A stretch of DNA of 32,961 nt from Desulfurococcales archaeon (GCA_027067785.1 JAMOVL010000041.1:1-32961); one strand, 5' to 3'. Numbered from the stretch's first letter, positions 16,129 to 25,450 are shown. Numbers and translations: made by a program. The notes: a model not told the origin generated them from the letters alone.

Positions 16129-17916
16129 TTGGGTTTCTGGGACTGGGTTTACATGGTTTTCGGGGGTTTTGGCAAGAAAATACTTGAGATCTACCCTAAC
16201 CTCCCTGATCAGATAAGGAAAAGCGGTATGCATATTTACCCTGAGGTATACGCTTCTTTCGTAGCATTCATGACACTAGTCATATCTGGTTTCTCAGCAG
16301 TCCTAGCAGTACTCCTCATAGTTTTCAGGCTCCACTTCCTGATATTCATCCCTATACTTCTTCCCGCATTCAGCTTCGTGTTCCTCGTCTATTTCCCATC
16401 GATGCTCGCGAGTAGCCGTGCAGGAGGTATTGAGGGAGAATTCCCATATACGGTTGCATATCTAAGCATGATGGTTATGAGTGGCCTATCACCATACAGT
16501 GCTTTCGAAAGGATCACTAGGAGCAGGCGTGTCTTCATCAAGAGCAGTGAGCTTAGCCAGCGTTTCATACTGCTGGTTAGAGTACTGGGCCGTGACCCAT
16601 TATCCGCTTTCGCCATGCTGAGCGCACGCACACCGAGCGCCACAGTACGTGATCTCCTGATGGGCTATGTAACAACTGTCCGTGCAGGCGGCGATGTAGC
16701 CGACTACTTGACGAAGAAGGCTAGACTATTGTTCTCGGAGATAATCGTAAAGATGAAGATCATAGCCGATAAGCTTGCCAGCATACTGGAGGCCTACCTT
16801 GCGCTCGTCCTCCTTTCCATGATAAGCCTAACCGTGATGTACTTCGTAACAGTATCATTCGTCAGTGTGATTCCCTTCGGCCTAAGCCCGGGCGGGATGT
16901 TCCTATTCCTCTACGTCATGATGCCAATGATGTCCGCGATGATCATCTACCTAACGGATCTGATACAGTATAAGGAGCCGTGGGTAGATTATCGCCCATA
17001 CATAGTCTTCGCAGGCCTCTCCCTACCTCTAGCTGCTTATCTCTCAATCTTCGGGATCCTACTACCAAGTGTCCTACCGCCGGGTAACAGATTAAGAGAG
17101 AGCTTCCTCGTAAAAGGCCTCCACGACTTCCTAGCCCTACCAGCAACCCTCGTCCACGCACCGAGCTACGCTGTATCCAGCATACAGTTCGCACTAGTAC
17201 TCCTCATAGCAACACTCCCAGCAATGATATATTACGAGTACGTATCCCGCGAATACAAGGTAGTAAACGGGATAACATTGTTCCTTAGAGACCTGGTAGA
17301 AGTTAGGAAAACAGGTTTATCGCCCGAGAGATCAATAATCGAGCTCTCAAGAAGAAACTATGGAGCATTCACAAAGTACTTGAGGAAAATGGCTTTACAG
17401 CTAAGCCTAGGAGTACCCCTCTCAAAGATAATCGATGACCTGTTCAAGAAGATAATAGTGTGGAGAGCCAAAGTCCTTCTATACGTCCTCACCGACGCTA
17501 TAGAGGTCGGAGGCGGAACGATCGAGGTAATGGAGAACCTAGCATGGTTCGCGGAGAGCATAGATGCTATAGAGGATGAGCGTAAAAAGAACCTCCGCAC
17601 ACTACTCATAGTACCCTATATGGGAGGAATACTCACCGCAGCAACAGTAGTCATGCTGACAGCCTATCTCGGAAGCTTACCACTAAGTATGGGAGCGTTC
17701 GCGACCGCAGCAGCTATGACATTACCCTCAATCATACTCAACACTTACTTCATGGGATTAGTGGCTGGAAAAGTATCGGCTGGAAGTGTAGCCTCAGGAT
17801 TCAAGCACGCCTTCCTACTAACACTGATATCAATGGTACTCCTGCTCGCCTCGGGGATCATAGGATCACACTTAATGGTAACGCCCTCAGGACGCGCAGT
17901 AATACCGGGTGGATAA
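16129..17916 (+). CDS. TadC/ArlJ-type pilus assembly platform membrane protein
   Basis: 595 aa. It has two T2SS-F type helical domains (about residues 95-225 and 385-500), each followed by hydrophobic helices; about nine membrane segments in total, e.g. YASFVAFMTLVISGFSAVL near 41 and a terminal cluster from about 500 to 590. The recurring pattern of YLSMMVMSGLSPYSAFE and FLRDLVEVRKTGLSPERSI is the typical start of each F domain. It is the inner-membrane partner on which the ATPase acts to push pilins into the filament. The TTG start is supported by GGTGAT 6-7 bases upstream. It heads an operon running to 23408 and is divergent from its likely ATPase. Confidence 0.88.
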   Translation: MGFWDWVYMVFGGFGKKILEIYPNLPDQIRKSGMHIYPEVYASFVAFMTLVISGFSAVLAVLLIVFRLHFLIFIPILLPAFSFVFLVYFPSMLASSRAGGIEGEFPYTVAYLSMMVMSGLSPYSAFERITRSRRVFIKSSELSQRFILLVRVLGRDPLSAFAMLSARTPSATVRDLLMGYVTTVRAGGDVADYLTKKARLLFSEIIVKMKIIADKLASILEAYLALVLLSMISLTVMYFVTVSFVSVIPFGLSPGGMFLFLYVMMPMMSAMIIYLTDLIQYKEPWVDYRPYIVFAGLSLPLAAYLSIFGILLPSVLPPGNRLRESFLVKGLHDFLALPATLVHAPSYAVSSIQFALVLLIATLPAMIYYEYVSREYKVVNGITLFLRDLVEVRKTGLSPERSIIELSRRNYGAFTKYLRKMALQLSLGVPLSKIIDDLFKKIIVWRAKVLLYVLTDAIEVGGGTIEVMENLAWFAESIDAIEDERKKNLRTLLIVPYMGGILTAATVVMLTAYLGSLPLSMGAFATAAAMTLPSIILNTYFMGLVAGKVSAGSVASGFKHAFLLTLISMVLLLASGIIGSHLMVTPSGRAVIPGG

Positions 17917-17919
17917 ACC

Positions 17920-19827
17920 ATGAAGAAACCCAGGAGGAGACAGAAAGCAGTAAGCGAAGTAATATCAACAGTGATCCTAGCTGCAACCGTGATAATGATA
18001 TCGCTCATAGTATTCTACTACGCTATGCTCTCCTTCCAGACAAGCAGTCTAGCAACACAGTTCGGCTACACGAAATCAGTCCTACTAGTCCTAGCGTCAA
18101 ACATTAACTATATACTAGCGGGAAACCAGTACTACGCAAACATACCTACAAAATCAGTAGGCGTGGGCTACAACCACACATCAACATACACTTTATCGAT
18201 TGGAATCCCAGCCTATAATATAACGATAAAGATCTATAATCCATTGAATAGGCCTCTCGAGAACTACCAAGTACTAGTATGGCTTAATTCAACCAATTTC
18301 CATGGATGGAAATACCTAAACATGACAGGTAATACTACAGACTTTATCTTCGTGGATCCAAACTACCATATACTCAGTTTCTACGTGCAAGAGTTTAACC
18401 CGGCTTCAGAGCAGGCGAAGATCTGGGTAAAGATACCTTATATCCCGAGTAACGGCTCGATAAACATTACGATGTTCTATGGAAATCCATCAATTAAGGG
18501 CACTAGTGACTTCTACGCTGTTTTTGACAAATTCTATGATGATTTTACATCTAATCCATATACTGATGGAAAATGGGTGATATTCAAAAATCTAGGTAGT
18601 AATACTTCTGCAGAGTTTGTCTGGGATCAAAAGCTAGGTATAGTAAATCTCACAACACTAGATACTGATCTAGGAACAATAGGTTTTGCCGCACAGAATG
18701 GGAAGCCTATAGAAGGTTTACCTGTAAGGGCTGTTATTAGGTATTTAGGAGGGAATCCCGCAAACCAGCCAGCTGATGGTTTTGCGTTTGCCTTTAACAA
18801 GAATATAACCACATACGAGTTGTATGCTGATAAATACAATGATAGCGGTCAAGGCGGCTCTCTTTATTTAGAACTATTTAAAGAGTACTCATCATCGAGT
18901 ATCAAGTTGATCAAATCTGATGGATATGCTTTGGTGCTCGACGCCTATCGTAATCTAAACACGCGTATTCCTCAATATTCTGACCCGCCAGTACCGTATG
19001 TAGCTATTGAAAGAACCAATGTGACATTCCCGTATCCCAAGATAGATAATAAGTATAACACTACGAGTATAGTTACTGATCTAAGATGGCATGTTATCGA
19101 GCTTAATATAGCGCCGGATTATTCTTATGCTAATGTAAGCATCGATGGCTATTTATCCAGCAATCTAACCAATATACGATTGCCAGGCATTATTCCTGGA
19201 TGCACTGGTTTTGGAATAGCGGCTGCGACTGGAGGGTTGTATGCATATTTTTGTGTTGACTATGTAGATGTTTATTACAGAAAATATTATGGCGTAGATC
19301 CGCAGGTATACGTGTATCCGGTAAATGGTACAGGTTATGCACCGATCTATACTATGGATTACCTAGGCATATATACGGCTGCCTACGCAGCCTTTACTAC
19401 GACGTGGCAAGTAGTCTATGGTACGAGTAACTATACTGTTGATGATATCAGGCTTCTGCCGAGAGTGGTTCAGTTCTATAAGGATGGTTTCACCTATGCA
19501 GAGCTCGACACTTTCAGGTTTCTTGTGAACAGATATGAAATAAGAACGGCTACTGGTACAACCACTAATACAACCTATATTATTAGCATGTTAGGTGTTG
19601 AGCTATCCCCCCAGATAATGTCTTCGAGCCCATCGCAGCTGGTAGTATCATATGCCGGAATAGCGTACACTAGATCATTTAACACTACTGGTCTAGCCGT
19701 GATAGTAAGTATTAATGGCCGGCATAAAATAACGGACCTAGCATCTCTATTGCCCGGCTATAAACCTCCCACATCGAGCATAGAGATATTCATAACTATT
19801 AAGAAGCTCAACGTGGTGTTCATCTGA
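17920..19827 (+). CDS. large type IV pilin-like adhesin with DUF2341 and lectin-like domains
   Basis: 635 aa. The N-terminus has a class III signal peptide: basic MKKPRRRQKA, predicted cut after Ala10, then VSEVIST and a hydrophobic helix to about residue 38. Residues about 102-200 match DUF2341 (weak W-rich strands, IWVKIPYIPSNGSINITMFYGNPS). Residues about 205-455 are a concanavalin/L-type lectin-like sandwich, with FYDDF, ADGFAFAF, LRWHVIELNI and VDYVDVYYRKYYGVDPQVYV; this ending is typical of DUF2341-linked LamG-type proteins. A third beta-rich part follows to 635. Many N-glycosylation sequons are seen. It starts 3 bases after the platform gene stop. Likely a surface subunit or tip adhesin that binds glycans (inference). 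Confidence 0.75.
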   Translation: MKKPRRRQKAVSEVISTVILAATVIMISLIVFYYAMLSFQTSSLATQFGYTKSVLLVLASNINYILAGNQYYANIPTKSVGVGYNHTSTYTLSIGIPAYNITIKIYNPLNRPLENYQVLVWLNSTNFHGWKYLNMTGNTTDFIFVDPNYHILSFYVQEFNPASEQAKIWVKIPYIPSNGSINITMFYGNPSIKGTSDFYAVFDKFYDDFTSNPYTDGKWVIFKNLGSNTSAEFVWDQKLGIVNLTTLDTDLGTIGFAAQNGKPIEGLPVRAVIRYLGGNPANQPADGFAFAFNKNITTYELYADKYNDSGQGGSLYLELFKEYSSSSIKLIKSDGYALVLDAYRNLNTRIPQYSDPPVPYVAIERTNVTFPYPKIDNKYNTTSIVTDLRWHVIELNIAPDYSYANVSIDGYLSSNLTNIRLPGIIPGCTGFGIAAATGGLYAYFCVDYVDVYYRKYYGVDPQVYVYPVNGTGYAPIYTMDYLGIYTAAYAAFTTTWQVVYGTSNYTVDDIRLLPRVVQFYKDGFTYAELDTFRFLVNRYEIRTATGTTTNTTYIISMLGVELSPQIMSSSPSQLVVSYAGIAYTRSFNTTGLAVIVSINGRHKITDLASLLPGYKPPTSSIEIFITIKKLNVVFI

Positions 19828-20339
19828 TGGTAGCGCCGATAATAACACATGTTATCGGTATAACGGCGCTACTAGCTATCATGATGATCATAATAATGTA
19901 TGTGGGCTTTATGACGCAGACAATGATGTATGAGAACGTTAAGAAAAACCTCGAAATCGTAGCCCGGTCCCTGGCTATGCAGCTTTACTATGGGATAACA
20001 TCGAATAGCAACATGTCGTTACAGCTAGACTATCCATTAGTCGTAGGAAAAAATGTTTTCTATAACATATACATTGCCAATACATCATATATCCTAGGAG
20101 TAGCCCCATCCCTCTCCGATAAGCTTCAACCATCACAGCTCTACGTACTCGTCATGACCCCGGACAAACAAGTATATGCCTACACCCCTGTCTGCAACAT
20201 AACTTTTAATGGTAAGACAATACTGGTTCAGAACAACATGATCGTCATAGGGAGCGGTACCGTGGCAACCCTGGCGATAGAAATAAACTCCACCAACATA
20301 TACATATCTATATACAAAATAGAGGTAAGATATCCATGA
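19827..20339 (+). CDS. small single-anchor ectodomain protein, minor-pilin-like
   Basis: 170 aa, not recognised as a named family. One N-terminal hydrophobic helix (about residues 5-30, rich in Ile and Met) is followed by KNLEIVARSLAMQLYYG and a beta-rich, sequon-containing external part. There is no K/R-G/A class III cleavage site at the expected place, so processing by the prepilin peptidase is doubtful. The ATG overlaps the adhesin stop by one base (TGATG) and its own end overlaps the next start (ATGA), so expression is tightly coupled to the pilus operon. A minor pilin or assembly factor is inferred from size, anchor and place. Confidence 0.6.
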   Translation: MVAPIITHVIGITALLAIMMIIIMYVGFMTQTMMYENVKKNLEIVARSLAMQLYYGITSNSNMSLQLDYPLVVGKNVFYNIYIANTSYILGVAPSLSDKLQPSQLYVLVMTPDKQVYAYTPVCNITFNGKTILVQNNMIVIGSGTVATLAIEINSTNIYISIYKIEVRYP

Positions 20340-21670
20340 AAGAAATAATCGAATACATTTTAGCCGCCTTAATCATAGTTTCCGTTATACCCATAATAAC
20401 ATACGTAGAAAATACAGTATATTCTCCAAGACCAAGACCTGTAGAGCCTATCGTACAAGCCGTTTTCACTAACAAGCTTTTCAATATAATAAACAATATC
20501 TTCTCTTCAGGAAACCTTACACTTTTCCAGTCGAGCTTATTTAATGCACTAATAGCACAACAGTTATCCGCATACAGCGACTACGGCTACAACATAACGA
20601 TCAGATCATACGCTATAAAAATTGACGCAGTAAGTTATACAATAAACGTTACAACAATGTATAAAGGCACAGTATCACTACTAGTGGTTTCAACAGACTT
20701 ATCAATAGCGACTAAGAATACTCCACGCCAGATAATACCACTACCAAATAACACATATGAATACGTATTTGAAAACCCTATCCATAAACCTAAATCTATT
20801 GCCCTCGTCGTAGCAGTACTTGATATTGGAACAGCAAAATTCATAGACTATAAAATAGTAAGCAATGATATGAAACAACTATCACTAATAAACATCAATG
20901 GACAGGTATACCTCGTAGCACCAACAACACTAACGACAGCACTAGCCACAGCACCCGGACAAGCAATAATATGCTACTATGATCCAACGACACAGAATTT
21001 CTACACATACGGTCATAGAAACTATAAATATGTTAGTAGTAGCAGTATGTATAAACAACCACATATTAACAGTACGTTCACCGGTATATTTAACAGGACG
21101 ATAATATACACTAACTATACCAATATTTGGTACAACGTCTCATATGCTGGAAGTATAAATCTACATGGAAGCCCATATAACATGTTCAAATTATATTCCT
21201 ATATAAACGAAACCAATGGGTACTTCCAGGGTAAATATAACTTTACAGGCACACTAGTCACCAATACAGCAACAGTAACAACAACACTGGTTGTAAGAAC
21301 TGTAACTAAGACAATTTTATTACCTACTTTTACAACTATTACATATACTACATCATTACCTGTCCAAGCTAATGTTACTGTATATTACGCAAAGATAACA
21401 AGTACCACTCTTCGCTATAGCTCTACAACATCATATCCACTAGGATCAAATACAGCCACATACGCGATCTATTACCCATTATTGAATGCCGTCGCAATAA
21501 TAGTGAAAGACTCGAGCGGTAACTTGTATGTTGCATTACCGTATTTTAACTATCTCACAGCCGGGTCAACTATACCGAAGAACTGGCCAGTGAGCCGCGA
21601 AGCTTACTGGTATACAGTGGGAATGTTCAGTTACTATGTTGAAATATCTGTTTGGAGGAAATCAATATGA
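20336..21670 (+). CDS. single-anchor extracellular protein of the pilus operon
   Basis: 444 aa, not recognised. The N-terminal anchor is EYILAALIIVSVIPIITYV (about residues 6-24) after a short MKEII. The rest is a long beta-rich, Thr/Asn/Tyr-rich ectodomain with many N-x-S/T sequons and a Thr/Val-rich stretch near 305-335 (TLVTNTATVTTTLVVRTVTK). Only one helix is predicted, with the bulk outside the cell. The ATG overlaps the previous stop (ATGA). Probably a structural or minor subunit of the surface filament; an S-layer-associated protein is an alternative. Confidence 0.6.
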   Translation: MKEIIEYILAALIIVSVIPIITYVENTVYSPRPRPVEPIVQAVFTNKLFNIINNIFSSGNLTLFQSSLFNALIAQQLSAYSDYGYNITIRSYAIKIDAVSYTINVTTMYKGTVSLLVVSTDLSIATKNTPRQIIPLPNNTYEYVFENPIHKPKSIALVVAVLDIGTAKFIDYKIVSNDMKQLSLININGQVYLVAPTTLTTALATAPGQAIICYYDPTTQNFYTYGHRNYKYVSSSSMYKQPHINSTFTGIFNRTIIYTNYTNIWYNVSYAGSINLHGSPYNMFKLYSYINETNGYFQGKYNFTGTLVTNTATVTTTLVVRTVTKTILLPTFTTITYTTSLPVQANVTVYYAKITSTTLRYSSTTSYPLGSNTATYAIYYPLLNAVAIIVKDSSGNLYVALPYFNYLTAGSTIPKNWPVSREAYWYTVGMFSYYVEISVWRKSI

Positions 21671-22050
21671 AGAGCCAATCAGTTGTTATATCAGCATATA
21701 TGGCTGTCGCATTACTAATAGTAGCCATGGCCACTATTTACGTTTATATACTACCGCATTCACAAACATTTCTCTCATCATACTCTACTATGGATGTTAA
21801 AAGTATCGTCTATAGCCGCTATTCATGGAGTGCTAAGGCTTTGGCTGAACAACTACACAACGTCTTAGGATTTAAGTATGTCTACGTTAATATCACTGTT
21901 TACAATATAACTTCGGGTAAACTGATCAGTAGTGATTACTACATCATATTACCTACTAAGACGGAAAGCCTTGTTTATGCATCGTATAATCTTACATCGT
22001 TTTCGCCGAACGGATTGATGTACATTTATAATATAAGGGTGGGAAGATGA
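21667..22050 (+). CDS. small pilin-like single-anchor protein
   Basis: 127 aa from ATG 21667. This start is chosen over TTG 21652 because GGAGG at 21654-21658 is 8 bases before it and it gives the same ATGA overlap with the gene before as its neighbours show. The N-terminus MKSQSVVISAYMAVALLIVAMAT resembles a pilin helix with K-S|Q-S at the possible cut site, a poor but not excluded prepilin peptidase site. A short ectodomain with sequons follows (VYVNITVYNIT). Minor pilin is the best guess. Confidence 0.6.
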   Translation: MKSQSVVISAYMAVALLIVAMATIYVYILPHSQTFLSSYSTMDVKSIVYSRYSWSAKALAEQLHNVLGFKYVYVNITVYNITSGKLISSDYYIILPTKTESLVYASYNLTSFSPNGLMYIYNIRVGR

Positions 22051-23408
22051 GGGGACAAATACCGATTATTATAGCCCTAGCAATCATAATGGCCATAATA
22101 ATATCTACAGCTCTTTATTTGTCAACTATACCAGTTAATGTAAAGTACTCATTTGCTGGTAAGCAATATTCTGACTGGGAGGTATACGATCATGAGCTGA
22201 CACAACTTCTCATATATATGCTTAGAGAAGGAGGACAAAAAGCAACTACTACGGCCGAGGACGAGCTTACGAGTATTATTTTCAAGCAGGAGTACAATTA
22301 TACAAGAATTACTGCGCCAATTAGGGTTAGAGTGACAGTGTTCACAATTTTTCCTTTACACTTCTACTATTTGTATTACTGGGTAAATGTTACTACTGGA
22401 AAAGAATATGTATCGATTATTCCGACCTATTATTCAAACACTATTCTTTCATTGATCAGTAGTGATGCGACCAAAGTTCTCAACACAACAGCATTGTCTA
22501 TTCTCAATAACTGGATTAATAGTATGAATAAACTTGGAATAAGAGTAGTACTTGATAAGTTTAATGCATTCTATAATTTATCGTTGACGAGCAGTGGAGG
22601 TACAGTTATTGGTACAACATTGGTTTCCGTTAATTATACGCTTACGATATTTAATCAGCTCGGCGAATACCGTGTATACACAAAGACATCGCTTCTTTAC
22701 TGCCAAGAAAACTTTACCCATGGATATGTATTGGGCAAAGATAACTATAGTGGTGGGTTTATATTACCGGCAACTATTCGTTCTTACTTGGTAATTGACG
22801 GTACTAAATATTACTATGTATTATCTTCCCAGAACATAAAGACATATTATTATTCACCATTATTTGCAACATTGCCCGTATTTGCCACGATATATGGTGG
22901 AAACCCAACTGTACAGGCATACATAGTTAATAATGGAGCAGCAATATTCTATCGTGGCAAAGGACTAGTCAATGTATCAACAATAATAAGGTACACGCCA
23001 TACAATAGTTTCCTTGTTAATTGGCTAAAATATGTTCATTTCTTACCAATAATTAGCTTAATAAAATCTCCGGAAGTCGACAGGGACAATGCATATGTTA
23101 TATTTAATAATATGACGTGGGAACGCAACTACTATGCCGATCTAAACGTATCTTACTCACGTCTAATAAGAAATAGTGTAAACATTACTAATATAAGAGG
23201 AAGTAACGTCTTAGTAGACTTCTCATTATATTCTTCATGGCTCAAAGTTAATTATACTAAGTCAATAACCTTCTATGTTCCCGGATACACGGTAACCCAG
23301 GTTAATGGTATCCCTGTAATAATTCCAACGCAATTCTTCATACATTACTGGGGAGACTATTACTCTTATGACAGATATGTAGCTAGTATAGATATTAGGG
23401 GGACATGA
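22047..23408 (+). CDS. large minor-pilin-like extracellular protein
   Basis: 453 aa. The N-terminus MRG|QIPIIIALAIIMAIIIS fits a class III prepilin cut (Arg-Gly before Gln-Ile) followed by the hydrophobic pilin helix. The remaining 420 residues are beta-rich, full of Tyr and Asn sequons, with one lone Cys near the centre (LLYCQENFTHG). The ATG overlaps the previous stop (ATGA) and GGTGGGA precedes it. It is the last gene of the operon begun at 16129; a 150-base gap with a new promoter follows. Probably a large minor pilin or tip subunit; no binding domain is recognised. Confidence 0.6.
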   Translation: MRGQIPIIIALAIIMAIIISTALYLSTIPVNVKYSFAGKQYSDWEVYDHELTQLLIYMLREGGQKATTTAEDELTSIIFKQEYNYTRITAPIRVRVTVFTIFPLHFYYLYYWVNVTTGKEYVSIIPTYYSNTILSLISSDATKVLNTTALSILNNWINSMNKLGIRVVLDKFNAFYNLSLTSSGGTVIGTTLVSVNYTLTIFNQLGEYRVYTKTSLLYCQENFTHGYVLGKDNYSGGFILPATIRSYLVIDGTKYYYVLSSQNIKTYYYSPLFATLPVFATIYGGNPTVQAYIVNNGAAIFYRGKGLVNVSTIIRYTPYNSFLVNWLKYVHFLPIISLIKSPEVDRDNAYVIFNNMTWERNYYADLNVSYSRLIRNSVNITNIRGSNVLVDFSLYSSWLKVNYTKSITFYVPGYTVTQVNGIPVIIPTQFFIHYWGDYYSYDRYVASIDIRGT

Positions 23409-23491
23409 GCCAATACGCTAAAATATTGAAGACAGTACATTAAATATAAATTCATATGCTAGGAACGCGTAATACAAGCAGTAAACTATAA

Positions 23492-23500
23492 GCTTTTAAA
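23492..23500 (+). promoter_or_regulatory. TATA box of the first tandem pilin gene
   Basis: CTTTTAAAC lies about 60 bases before ATG 23559, giving a leader of about 30 bases with the GGTGAG ribosome site at 23548-23553. The tandem pilin at 24210 has a similar box (TTTTTAAAA) at a similar distance. Confidence 0.45.
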
Positions 23501-23558
23501 CCATTATCGGCCTTTTGTCAAGGTATAAGAGGATAAATTCATTATTTGGTGAGTGAAT

Positions 23559-24020
23559 ATGCGCGCTATATCGCCTGTTATTGCGACTGTTATTATTGTA
23601 TCTGTTGCGATCGCTATTAGCATTGCTGTGGCGTTGTGGCTCACCGGCATAACAAGCGGATTCACCCAGACGGAGGATTTGCAGATAGTATCGAGCTACG
23701 CGTCAGGAAACTCGACTGCAGGATGGAATATAACACTAATAGTAAAGAACACTGGGACTGTCGCTGCAACTATCGATAATGTCTTTGTTAATGGAAAGCC
23801 ATACAGTTCCCAGGGATTAAACGTATACGTCAACGGCACAGGTACGGGCGGAGTCTTCAAGAAATTCACGTCAACATACACGATCAATCCCGGCGACACA
23901 GCGACAATAAAGGTAGAGATACCCAAGAATACTTCGGGATTCACCGATGGCCAGATGGTTAACGTTAAGATACATACCGCTAGTGGCAGAGACTATCCGG
24001 CGACAGTAACACTTCCATAA
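23559..24020 (+). CDS. type IV pilin, tandem copy 1
   Basis: 153 aa from ATG 23559; GGTGAG at 23548-23553 and the class III peptide rule out the GTG at 23553. MRA|ISPVIATVIIVSVAIAI is the archaeal pilin/archaellin N-terminal pattern, cut after Ala3. The head domain has WNITLIVKNTGTVAATIDNVFVNGKP, a central variable loop and the constant end GQMVNVKIHTASGRDYP. Such pilins build the filament through their N-terminal helices. It shares protein sequence with copies 2-4 at both ends, but its codons differ, so it is the older-diverged member. It lacks the sister archaellum genes, so pilus is preferred to archaellum. Confidence 0.88.
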   Translation: MRAISPVIATVIIVSVAIAISIAVALWLTGITSGFTQTEDLQIVSSYASGNSTAGWNITLIVKNTGTVAATIDNVFVNGKPYSSQGLNVYVNGTGTGGVFKKFTSTYTINPGDTATIKVEIPKNTSGFTDGQMVNVKIHTASGRDYPATVTLP

Positions 24021-24050
24021 ATTTATGTATACAATGATCGTAAGCCTAAT

Positions 24051-24066
24051 ATTTTTAAAACTTTTT
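24051..24066 (+). terminator. T-rich run after pilin copy 1
   Basis: ATTTTTAAAACTTTTT, two T5 runs starting about 30 bases after the stop, with no stem. It fits the archaeal T-rich type of transcription end. Confidence 0.4.
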
Positions 24067-24148
24067 ACACTTTCAAATATTTCCTTCACTTTATAGTAGT
24101 ATTATGAAATGTAATCAATCAATAATACCCTGTGAATACTGAAAGAAG

Positions 24149-24157
24149 TTTTTAAAA
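24149..24157 (+). promoter_or_regulatory. TATA box of the second tandem pilin gene
   Basis: TTTTTAAAA lies about 55 bases before ATG 24210, with AGGTG at 24198-24202 as ribosome site. It supports independent transcription of this pilin. Confidence 0.45.
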
Positions 24158-24209
24158 CAATTAAAGCCATAATATAGAAAGAAAAATAAGACGTATAAGG
24201 TGTAACGCT

Positions 24210-24659
24210 ATGAGAGCTATATCTCCGGTCATAGCAACAGTTATCATAGTGTCTGTTGCTATTGCGATCAGTATAGCTGTTGCATTATGGCTAACTGGTA
24301 TTACCAGCGGTTTTACACAGACGGAGAATTTACAAATAGTATCAAGCTATGCAACAGGTAATTCAACTACGCATTGGACAATAACTCTCCTAGTCAAAAA
24401 CACTGGTACAACCACAGCAACAATAGACAATATATTCATAAACGGTAAGCCATTTAACGATTATACAGGTGTATCTATAAGTATAAACGGAACAACATTT
24501 AATCCTGGAATTACCTATCCTATAAAGCCAGGTGATCATACTAATATAACAATAATTATCCCAGGATCAACTCAAGGATTCACAGATGGCCAGATGGTGA
24601 ATATTAAGATTCATACCGCGAGCGGTAGAGACTACCCCGTGACAGTAACACTACCGTGA
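24210..24659 (+). CDS. type IV pilin, tandem copy 2
   Basis: 149 aa. It has the same MRA|ISPVIATVIIVSVAIAI helix as copy 1 and a head with WTITLLVKNTGTTTATIDNIFINGKP. The variable loop is shorter and the constant end is GQMVNIKIHTASGRDYP. AGGTG lies 7 bases before the ATG. Its last part shares an identical 52-base stretch with copy 3 although the two differ in codons at the 5' end, which points to exchange between copies. A structural subunit of the filament; no lone Cys. Confidence 0.88.
   Translation: MRAISPVIATVIIVSVAIAISIAVALWLTGITSGFTQTENLQIVSSYATGNSTTHWTITLLVKNTGTTTATIDNIFINGKPFNDYTGVSISINGTTFNPGITYPIKPGDHTNITIIIPGSTQGFTDGQMVNIKIHTASGRDYPVTVTLP
24586..24637 (+). repeat. 52-bp 3' repeat block, pilin copy 2
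   Basis: Identical base for base to 25299-25350 in copy 3. Encodes the constant C-terminal part (GQMVNIKIHTASGRDYP). Confidence 0.85.
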
Positions 24660-24744
24660 AACCCGGAAGTACCATATATAATAAAGGTAGGAATACGATG
24701 GCGTTTTCCACTATGTCACACTTTAGGGGGAGACATTGTAATTA

Positions 24745-24750
24745 TTTTTT
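24745..24750 (+). terminator. T6 run after pilin copy 2
   Basis: Six T about 85 bases after the stop, in the 206-base gap before copy 3; no stem seen. Likely one of the ends of the pilin-2 transcript. Confidence 0.3.
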
Positions 24751-24852
24751 CTAATCTTGAACGAAACAAACAAGTAATATTTAGAAGACTCCTTTATTAA
24801 CAAAATGCGAATGTTATCAATAAATATAGTGAAAAACAAGAATATTATCTTG

Positions 24853-25000
24853 TAGGTGAATGGTTATGAAGGCTATATCCCCGGTTATTGCTACGGTTAT
24901 TATTGTCTCTGTCGCTATTGCTATTAGTATTGCTGTGGCGTTATGGCTGACCGGTATTACTAGTGGGTTCACTCAGACAGAGAACCTACAAATAGTATCA
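24853..25000 (+). repeat. 148-bp 5' repeat block, pilin copy 3
   Basis: Identical base for base to 25487-25634 in copy 4. It covers the ribosome site, start codon, signal peptide, the whole N-terminal helix and the next residues up to the ...QIVS segment; the sequences part right after. Confidence 0.9.
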
Positions 25001-25372
25001 GCGTACGCGACATGGAATGATACATTAGCTGTTTGGAATGTTACGCTAACAGTAAAGAATACTGGTACCACTGCTGCGACAATAGACAATATATTCATAA
25101 ACAATAAACCAATAACTATATCATCCTCCGAAAGTTATATAGGAAAAGTTATTAATATCACGAAAATAACCATTGATCCCGGTGAGCAATCCATAATTTC
25201 TATATATTTAACAAACTATACTGCTACCAATACTAACCAATTATTCAGTTCTTGGAATATACCGAGTACTGTATTACAGGCGCTATCTGGTTATACTCAT
25301 GGCCAGATGGTGAATATTAAGATTCATACCGCGAGCGGTAGAGACTACCCTGTAACAATAACATTACCATAA
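24866..25372 (+). CDS. type IV pilin, tandem copy 3
   Basis: 168 aa from ATG 24866, chosen over the ATG at 24860 because AGGTGA (24854-24859) would touch the earlier one but is 6 bases from this one. MKA|ISPVIATVIIVSVAIAI helix, head with WNVTLTVKNTGTTAATIDNIFINNKP, a longer Ser/Thr/Asn-rich variable loop with sequons, and the constant end GQMVNIKIHTASGRDYP. The first 148 bases equal copy 4 and 52 bases near the end equal copy 2. Filament subunit. Confidence 0.88.
   Translation: MKAISPVIATVIIVSVAIAISIAVALWLTGITSGFTQTENLQIVSAYATWNDTLAVWNVTLTVKNTGTTAATIDNIFINNKPITISSSESYIGKVINITKITIDPGEQSIISIYLTNYTATNTNQLFSSWNIPSTVLQALSGYTHGQMVNIKIHTASGRDYPVTITLP
25299..25350 (+). repeat. 52-bp 3' repeat block, pilin copy 3
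   Basis: Second copy of the block at 24586-24637. Copy 4 (about 26046-26098) and the gene ending at 27928 carry shorter matches to the same block. Confidence 0.85.
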
Positions 25373-25385
25373 CCAAAACCCATTA

Positions 25386-25391
25386 TTTTTT
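25386..25391 (+). terminator. T6 run after pilin copy 3
   Basis: Six T starting 14 bases after the stop codon, no stem; archaeal T-rich terminator candidate. Confidence 0.4.
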
Positions 25392-25450
25392 AAATTGAAC
25401 TAATTTTAATCAAAATACAGATGAAAAATATAATATTATACATGTATAAT

